Assembly (NCBI RefSeq): GCF_022524345.1
Contig: NZ_JAKWJU010000002.1
Coordinates: 1,612,001 to 1,676,000, forward strand
Reading direction: 5' to 3'
Source of the DNA: Streptomyces marispadix
GTDB taxonomy: Bacteria; Actinomycetota; Actinomycetes; Streptomycetales; Streptomycetaceae
Length of the DNA: 64,000 bases
Positions 58,383-64,000 of the stretch are shown piece after piece (the stretch's first letter is position 1; each line of letters opens with the position of its first letter). The notes beneath the pieces were generated by a model, which saw nothing but the letters and a program-made list of their open reading frames with translations, made no database searches and was not told where the DNA came from. The position numbers and the translations under genes were made by a program.

Positions 58383-60653
58383 TCAGTGCTTTCCGTGACT
58401 GTGACCGGAGTCGCCGCGGCCTGGACCGCCGTGGGCGGGGCCGCTGTGGGTGTCGGGGGCGCCGTTGGCGGAGCCGCCGCCGCGGCCCTGGCGGTCGCCC
58501 GCCTTGCCGCCGCTGCCGCGTCCGGCCGTCGGGACGTGGGCGGCGGCGTCCGTGCCGTTGCGCACGTCGTAGCGCTCGTAGGCGTCGACGATGCGGCTGA
58601 CCAGCTTGTGCCGCACCACGTCGGAGCTGTCGAGCATGCTGAAGTGCACGTCGTCCACGCCGTCCAGGATCTCCCGCACCTGCCGCAGTCCGCTCCGGGT
58701 GCCGCCCGGCAGGTCGACCTGCGTCACGTCCCCGGTGATCACGATCTTCGAGTCGAACCCGAGCCGGGTGAGGAACATCTTCATCTGCTCGGGGTTCGTG
58801 TTCTGCGCCTCGTCCAGGATGATGAACGCGTCATTGAGGGTGTTGTGCGTGAGCAGGTAGTCCTGAGTGACGTAGAGCGAGTCCTCAGCCCCGACCTGGA
58901 TGCACACCGCCTCCTCACGGCCCGCAGGCTCGATGGTGTCGACGAAGCGCATCGGACGTCCGCCGCCGCCCGCCGCGTGGTACTTCTCCCGCTTGCGGGC
59001 GAGACGGAACGGTTCGACGCCCTCGGGAAGGCGGATGTCCAGAACGTGCGCGTCGTACCGGTAGGGGACTCGGCGGTTCCTCACCCGTCCCGGGGCACGG
59101 CCTGCCGCCGCCCTGCGCCGGGTGTACGCCACCCCGCCCAGGGACTGGACGAGCGACACGACATCGTCGCGGAGCAGGATCGACGTCGTCGTGTACTGGA
59201 CCCGGCAGGTGCGGTCGGCCTGGACGACGGGGCCGCCGTCGGAGTCGAGGAGCCCCTGTAGCAGTGCGAGACGGACCTCGGCGGAGTTGTGGAGGAAGAC
59301 CTCCGGCACGAGCTTCGTGTTCGAGCGGCTGCCCAGAAGGTCGAGCTGCCGCATGACGCCCGTGACCGGGTTCTCCAGTGTCACGACGTCGCCGGGCGCC
59401 TTGACCCTGTTCAGGACGTAGTCCGGCCCGCTCTTGTGGCGCACTGCGACACCCGGCAACGCCGCCTCCAGAGCCTCGGCGAGCTCGGGGTCCTCGGTCG
59501 AGAAGGACGGCGTGGTGGTCCCGGTGATGCCTCCGTCGCCCAGCAGCAGCCCCAATGCGTAGGGATCCATCGGGACTTCCCTCTCGGGGAAGGCCGCCGG
59601 GGCGGTGAGCATCGGCAGCTCGTACCGCCGCGCATGCGCGGCACGGAGACTGCCCGCCATCTCCTTGGTCTCAAGGACCCTCCACGGCCGGTCTCGGCGG
59701 CGGTCGGAGGCCGTACGGACAGTCCACAGGTGCTCTCCGCAGCACAAGGTCCATGAACCGTCCTGAGCGGTGACCCGGTAGATGTCCTTCTCGCCCTGCG
59801 GGTACACGCCGAGCACCGGGGTGGGCTCTCCGTCCGACCCTGTGACCAGATCGCCCACCTGAAGCTCCCCGATGGGGCGCCAGCCGTCGGGCGTCAGGAC
59901 CTTCGTGAACACGGGCTGCGCCCTGCCCCGCATATAGGCCAGCGGCGCCACCTCGATCGTCCCGGCCGCCATCAGGCGGGGGATGGAGTCGGGGTCGAGC
60001 ATGTCGTGCAGGGCGTCGTAGAGCGGGCGCAGATACGGGTCGATCTTCTCGTAGAGCGTGCCGGGCAGGAAGCCGAGGCGCTCGCCGGCCTCCACGGCCG
60101 GCCTGGTCAGGATGATCCTGTTGACCTGCTTGGACTGGAGGGCCTGGACGGCCTTGGCCATCGCGAGGTAGGTCTTGCCCGTGCCGGCGGGGCCGATGCC
60201 GAAGACGACGGTGTGCTTGTCGATCGCGTCGACGTACCGCTTCTGGTTGAGCGTCTTGGGGCGGATCGTGCGGCCGCGGTTGGAGAGGATGTTCTGCGTG
60301 AGCACCTCGGCCGGGGTCTCCGTGGCGGCGCCGGTGCCGTCCTGCTGGTCGCGGAGCATCGAGATGGAGCGCTCGACGGCGTCCTCCGTCATGGGCTGGC
60401 CGGTACGCAGGACCAGCATCATCTCGTCGAAGAGGCGCTGGATCAGATCGACCTCGGCGGCCTCGCCGGAGGCGCTGATCTCGTTGCCGCGCACATGGAT
60501 GTCGGCGGCGGGGAACGCCTGCTCGATCACGCGCAACAGGGAGTCGCCGGAACCCAGCACGGTCACCATCGGGTGCTTGGCCGGAACGGTGAAGCGGGCC
60601 GTGGCTTGCGGTGCCTGAGATGAGCCCGCCTGGTTCGTCGTTGTCTGCGTCAT
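58383..60653 (-). CDS. phoH: PhoH-family ATPase interrupted by an intein
   Basis: PhoH-like NTPase (often with YbeY in RNA metabolism), 756 residues before splicing, 396 after. N-extein: FTVPAKHPMVTVLGSGDSLL, Walker A GPAGTGKTYLA, TRPAVEAGERLGFLPG. The intein splits the conserved segment YMRGR|TLNDAFIILDEAQN, just before Walker B, at residues 245-604. C-extein: GDVTQVDLPGGTRSGL, then a Gly/His-rich tail. ATG 60653 (MTQTTTNQ) is the family start; the frame runs to 60734. Confidence 0.95.
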   Translation of the reverse strand: MTQTTTNQAGSSQAPQATARFTVPAKHPMVTVLGSGDSLLRVIEQAFPAADIHVRGNEISASGEAAEVDLIQRLFDEMMLVLRTGQPMTEDAVERSISMLRDQQDGTGAATETPAEVLTQNILSNRGRTIRPKTLNQKRYVDAIDKHTVVFGIGPAGTGKTYLAMAKAVQALQSKQVNRIILTRPAVEAGERLGFLPGTLYEKIDPYLRPLYDALHDMLDPDSIPRLMAAGTIEVAPLAYMRGRAQPVFTKVLTPDGWRPIGELQVGDLVTGSDGEPTPVLGVYPQGEKDIYRVTAQDGSWTLCCGEHLWTVRTASDRRRDRPWRVLETKEMAGSLRAAHARRYELPMLTAPAAFPEREVPMDPYALGLLLGDGGITGTTTPSFSTEDPELAEALEAALPGVAVRHKSGPDYVLNRVKAPGDVVTLENPVTGVMRQLDLLGSRSNTKLVPEVFLHNSAEVRLALLQGLLDSDGGPVVQADRTCRVQYTTTSILLRDDVVSLVQSLGGVAYTRRRAAAGRAPGRVRNRRVPYRYDAHVLDIRLPEGVEPFRLARKREKYHAAGGGGRPMRFVDTIEPAGREEAVCIQVGAEDSLYVTQDYLLTHNTLNDAFIILDEAQNTNPEQMKMFLTRLGFDSKIVITGDVTQVDLPGGTRSGLRQVREILDGVDDVHFSMLDSSDVVRHKLVSRIVDAYERYDVRNGTDAAAHVPTAGRGSGGKAGDRQGRGGGSANGAPDTHSGPAHGGPGRGDSGHSHGKH
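58842..59921 (-). mobile_element. Class 3-type intein with LAGLIDADG endonuclease in PhoH
   Basis: Exactly 360 codons in frame. Starts AQPVFTKVLTPDGWRPIGEL, with Ala instead of Cys/Ser at position 1; ends VTQDYLLTHN, with catalytic His359-Asn360, and the first C-extein residue is Thr. Block B has GEHLW (His64, Trp66); block F has AVCIQV with Cys340. Trp, Cys and Thr(+1) together are the WCT signature of class 3 inteins, which splice through the block F Cys. Between them, LGLLLGDGGI (123-132) and LQGLLDSDGG (221-230) are the two LAGLIDADG motifs, so the homing endonuclease looks intact. Confidence 0.92.
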
Positions 60654-60812
60654 GGGCGACCCGGTCGGGCCTTCCTCATCCCTCTCTGTCTCTCCTGGCG
60701 GTGGACTTTCAAGAATACGACGCGGCACTGACAAGCCAGAATGCGATTTACGGAACGAGGGCCCGGGGCGGTCTGCGGAACAGGGCGGTGGCGGCGGCGC
60801 GTTCGGCAGGCG

Positions 60813-62348
60813 CTAGGCGGGCCCGGTGCCGCGGCCGAAGCCGAGGGTGGGCAGGGCTCGGCGGCGCGGGCCGGGGCCGGGGCAGCCGGTGAGCACCGCG
60901 TCGAGGAAGGCGTAGGTGCGGGCGTAGGGGTTGTCCGGGTGGCAGGGGGCCGATCGGTGTACGCCTGCCGGTGCGGGGTCCGGGACGGCTCCGGGCGTCC
61001 TGCGTTCCGCGGGCCGGGGTCGCGTGCCCGGGTCCGCCGTACGTACGCGGCGCCACCACGCTGCGATCTCGGGCCAGCCCGGCGCGGAGAGCGAGCCCCC
61101 GAACTCCTGGACGGACAGCGCCGCCGTGAGCCCCGCGAAGGCCAGCCGGTCGGCCAGCGGCCAGCCCGCCAGTGAGCCCATGACGAAGCCGGCGACGAAG
61201 ACGTCTCCCGCGCCGGTGGTGTCGAGGGCGTCGACGGGGATGCCGGGGACCTCGGCGCTCTCGCCGGTGCGGCCGTCGACGGCGACGGAGCCCTGTGCTC
61301 CGAGGGTGACGACGGCGAGCGGCACCTTCTCGGCCAGAGCGTGTGCCGCTGTGCGGGGGCAGTCGGTGCGGGTGTAGCGCATGGCCTCCTCGGCGTTGGG
61401 GAGGAACGCCTCGCAGTGCTCCAGGTCGGGCAGGGCGGCGAGGTCCCAGCGGCCGGTGCCGTCCCAGCCGACGTCGGCGAAGACCCGGCTGCCGCGGCGG
61501 GCGGCGACGCCGATCCAGTCCTGGCTCTCGCCCGGGGCGAGGGAGGTCACGCAGGCGCGGGCGGGCGGCGGGCAGCCGGGGGCCTCCGGGTCGAGGGGGA
61601 CGTTGGCCGTGCCGGGGTGGGCCGCGCCGCCGGCGCCCTCCGCGCCGTCCTCGCCGTCCGTGGTGCTCACGCCGTCCGTGGTGCTCACGCTGCCGGTCGG
61701 TGTGCCGCCGGGGTGCCGCACGTCTGCGCCGTAGGGGAGCGTGAGCGGCGCCGTCTCGCGGGGCGGGGCCTCGTGGCCGTGGGAGACCATGGTGCGTTCG
61801 CCCTCGTAGGCCATGGAGACGGTCACGGGCGAGTGCCAGCCGGGGACGGTGTGGGAGAGGCTGAGGTCGATGCCTTCGCCCTTGTCGAGGGCTTCGCGGC
61901 AGTAGTCGCCGTACATGTCGTCGCCGAACGCCGCGGCGAGCGAGGTGCGCAGCCCCAGACGTGCGAGGGCGGTCGCCATGTTGGCGACGCCGCCGGGGGA
62001 CGAGCCCATTCCGCGCGCCCAGGACTCGGTGCCCCGTACGGGGGCGGAGTCGAGGCCGGTGAAGATGATGTCGAGGAAGACGGTGCCTGCGAGGTAGACG
62101 TCGCAGGCCGGGTCTCCGGGGGCGCGGAGGGCGGCGAGCGGGTCGAAGGTGTGGGGGCCGGGCGGCACGGTGGCGTGTGCGCGTGGAGCCGCGGCGGGTC
62201 CGGTCCACGGGTCCGGCCCGTAGCTGTGGTCGTGCGCGTGCTCGCTGCCCTCGGGGCGCGGGGTCGGCTCGGCGTCGCCCGTGTCTGACGCGTCCCTCGC
62301 GTCCCCTGTGCCCCTCGCGTCTCCCGTGTTCCCCGCGCCCGTGCTCAC
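60813..62348 (-). CDS. PfkB-family carbohydrate kinase
   Basis: Ribokinase-like sugar kinase, 511 residues, longer than usual (~320). The first signature GGVANMATALARLG and the second DTTGAGDVFVAGFVMG (ATP/anion hole, catalytic Asp) are present. GTG 62348 has GGAGGAG upstream; the open frame to 62468 has no site. Extra length comes from an 80-residue Gly/Asp/Thr-rich N-terminus, a middle insert with repeated VSTTDG, and a Pro-rich tail. Separated by 161 bases from the upstream end of phoH. Substrate unknown. Confidence 0.85.
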   Translation of the reverse strand: MSTGAGNTGDARGTGDARDASDTGDAEPTPRPEGSEHAHDHSYGPDPWTGPAAAPRAHATVPPGPHTFDPLAALRAPGDPACDVYLAGTVFLDIIFTGLDSAPVRGTESWARGMGSSPGGVANMATALARLGLRTSLAAAFGDDMYGDYCREALDKGEGIDLSLSHTVPGWHSPVTVSMAYEGERTMVSHGHEAPPRETAPLTLPYGADVRHPGGTPTGSVSTTDGVSTTDGEDGAEGAGGAAHPGTANVPLDPEAPGCPPPARACVTSLAPGESQDWIGVAARRGSRVFADVGWDGTGRWDLAALPDLEHCEAFLPNAEEAMRYTRTDCPRTAAHALAEKVPLAVVTLGAQGSVAVDGRTGESAEVPGIPVDALDTTGAGDVFVAGFVMGSLAGWPLADRLAFAGLTAALSVQEFGGSLSAPGWPEIAAWWRRVRTADPGTRPRPAERRTPGAVPDPAPAGVHRSAPCHPDNPYARTYAFLDAVLTGCPGPGPRRRALPTLGFGRGTGPA

Positions 62349-62556
62349 CCTGGACTCCTCCGACGCCTGTGGCGGCGCAGGCCCCCTACGCCGTTCCGAC
62401 GGCGCCGGCGGCCTCCGCTGCTGCTGCTGGTGTCTCCGGTGTACCGCGCGGGCCGTGCATCGGGCCAACCGGCGCCGTCCGCTTCACCCTCGACGGTCCC
62501 CGGGAGCCGCCGTCGCCGTCGTCCACGTACCGCCTGCGGGGGGCGCGGTCCTCAAG

Positions 62557-63850
62557 TCACCAGCGCGGGACGCTCGGAGCGACCCACCGCGGGTCGGCCT
62601 TGCGCATGGCCGCGGCGTCGTCGCGGTCGCGCATGGTGCCGTCGTCGTCGAGCCAGCGCCGGTGGAGCGCGGCGAGCCTCTCGCGATCGATCTCGACTCC
62701 GAGGCCCGGGGCGTCGGAGACCTCCACGCATCCGTCGTGGAAGGTCAGCCGCCGGGTGAGGACGTCCTCGGACTGCCAGGGGTAGTGGCTGTCGCATGCG
62801 TAGTCGAGGTTGGCCACTGTCGAGGCGACATGGGTCATCGCGGCGAGCGAGATGCCCAGATGGGTGTTGGAGTGCATGGACAGGCCGATGCCGAACGTAC
62901 GGCACAGAGCGGCCAGTTCGCGGGTACGGAGCAGACCGCCCCAGTAGTGGTGGTCGCTGAGCACGACCTGGACGGCGCCGGTCGCGAACGCCTCGGGGAC
63001 CTCGGGGAAGGTCGTCACGCACATGTTGGTGGCCAGCGGGACCCCCGCCTCGGCGGCGACCTCGGCCATCCCGGGCGTGCCGCTCGTGGGGTCCTCCAGA
63101 TACTGGAGCACGTCGCGCAGTTCGCGGGCGACGTGCAGCGAAGTCGCCACGGACCAGGCGCCGTTGGGGTCGAGGCGCAGCGGTGCCCCGGGGAAACGCC
63201 TCGGCCAGCGCGCGTACGGCGGCGATCTCCTCGGCGGGCTCGTACACGCCGCCCTTGAGCTTGAAGGAGCCGAAGCCGTAGTCGCGTGCGAAGCGGCGGG
63301 CCTGTGCCACGACTCCGTCTGGATCGGTGGCCGCGCCCCAGTCGTCGCCTTCGCCGACGCCGCCGGGGTGCTGCTCCCAGCGGTAGAAGAGATACGCGCT
63401 GTATTCGACGCGGTCGCGCAGCTTGTGCCCCAGCAGGGCGTGTACGGGCAGTCCGAGGGACTTGCCGAGTGCGTCGAGGCAGGCGACCTCGAACGCGGAG
63501 ACCACCGACAGCCGTAGCTTGCCGGCGGTCTGGACGCCGCGGAGCCCGCCGACGTCGACGGAGTTGTCCACGCGGGCGGAGTCGACGGCGACGCCGGAGA
63601 CGAGTGCGTTGAGGCCGTTCAGATCCGTGATCCGGCGTCCCTGGAGTGCGGCGGCCAACGGGCGTGCGATGTCGAGGTACTTGGTATCGCCGTAGGTCTC
63701 GCCGAAGCCGCTGGTGCCGTCCGCCGTGACGACCTCGACGATGAGCCTCGGCGCGTAGGGCTGGTGCACGCCCTGGGTGTTGAGCAGGGGCGGATCGGCG
63801 ACGAGGACGGGGGTGAGGCGTACGTCCGTGATGGTCAGGTCGGCGGTCAT
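62557..63850 (-). pseudogene. gudD: Glucarate-dehydratase-like enolase-superfamily gene, frameshifted
   Basis: Enolase-superfamily acid-sugar dehydratase of about 430 residues if the frame is restored. N-terminal capping part (TPVLVADPPLLNTQGVHQPY), SFKLKGGVYEP with the KxK pair, then a shift. In the second frame: YLEDPTSG, PLATNMCVTTFPEVPEAF, LSDHHYWGGL, GLSMHSNTHLGISLAAMTH, all glucarate/galactarate dehydratase motifs. One extra T (A on the plus strand) in the run at 63194-63196 breaks EAFPGAPLRLDPNGAW. Otherwise undamaged, so a recent mutation or a sequence error. ATG 63850; the 150 bases before it hold only the promoter. Confidence 0.82.
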
Positions 63851-64000
63851 GGGCGGCTCCCGTCGCGTCCGTCGGCTCGCTGGCCGCTCGTGGGCTGCTG
63901 ATGTCCCCGTACGTGGATGACGTCCACGTATGAAAACGGAGGCTATGGAGGTGAACTGCCACCGGTCAATAGCTCGCGCAGGCGGCGCACTTGGAAAGCT

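Overview
This window is a high-GC actinobacterial chromosome segment, almost certainly Streptomyces. Evidence: strong third-position G/C bias, GTG/TTG starts, ATGA and GTGA gene overlaps, and core blocks that match Streptomyces gene order as I recall it (ppdK; dusB; glyS-znuACB-zur-uppS-recO; leuA; era-CNNM-ybeY-phoH). I see no rRNA, tRNA, IS element or CRISPR array.

Layout. 1-14.3 kb: the end of a protocatechuate catabolic operon (pcaG-pcaB-pcaD), a reductase, an orphan CitB-type response regulator, a resuscitation-promoting-factor-like muralytic enzyme behind a Crp-like site and a c-di-AMP (ydaO) riboswitch, then a benzoylformate decarboxylase/MFS/IclR aromatic-acid group and a drug exporter. 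14.6-17.3 kb: ppdK. 17.8-29.4 kb: a divergent oligosaccharide locus. On the minus strand it has an ABC binding protein, two permeases, a ROK regulator and a Gfo/Idh oxidoreductase. On the plus strand it has a dehydrogenase, a sugar isomerase and two six-hairpin glycosidases. 29.7-37.3 kb: dodecin, an alcohol dehydrogenase, dusB, an aldo/keto reductase with a TetR regulator, a frameshifted APH-type kinase, a membrane protein and a Uma2 nuclease. 37.4-44.4 kb: glyS, the Zur-controlled zinc uptake operon with zur, then uppS and recO. 44.6-50.9 kb: an accessory stretch with an XRE/DUF397 pair, a VOC protein, a two-gene NLR-like STAND system and a degraded gene. 51-63.9 kb: leuA with an attenuation leader peptide, a protealysin-type protease with its probable emfourin inhibitor, the era-to-phoH operon with an intein in PhoH, a PfkB kinase and a frameshifted glucarate-dehydratase-like gene.

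Most interesting points. (1) An NB-ARC/TPR protein and a small adjacent protein share a short RVYQA..DQ motif, at the N-terminus of one and the C-terminus of the other. This is the layout expected of amyloid-type NLR-to-effector signalling, so the pair is a candidate immune or cell-death system. (2) Three gene-end regions carry phased heptamer arrays (ATGACRG...CTGTCAT) that switch orientation at a hairpin. Two of them supply the stop codon of the neighbouring gene. (3) PhoH carries a 360-residue intein with the residues of the rare class 3 mechanism and a LAGLIDADG endonuclease. (4) Riboswitch, Crp, Zur and leucine-attenuation signals can be read directly. Two genes (APH, glucarate dehydratase) are broken by single-base frameshifts that are either real decay or sequence errors.
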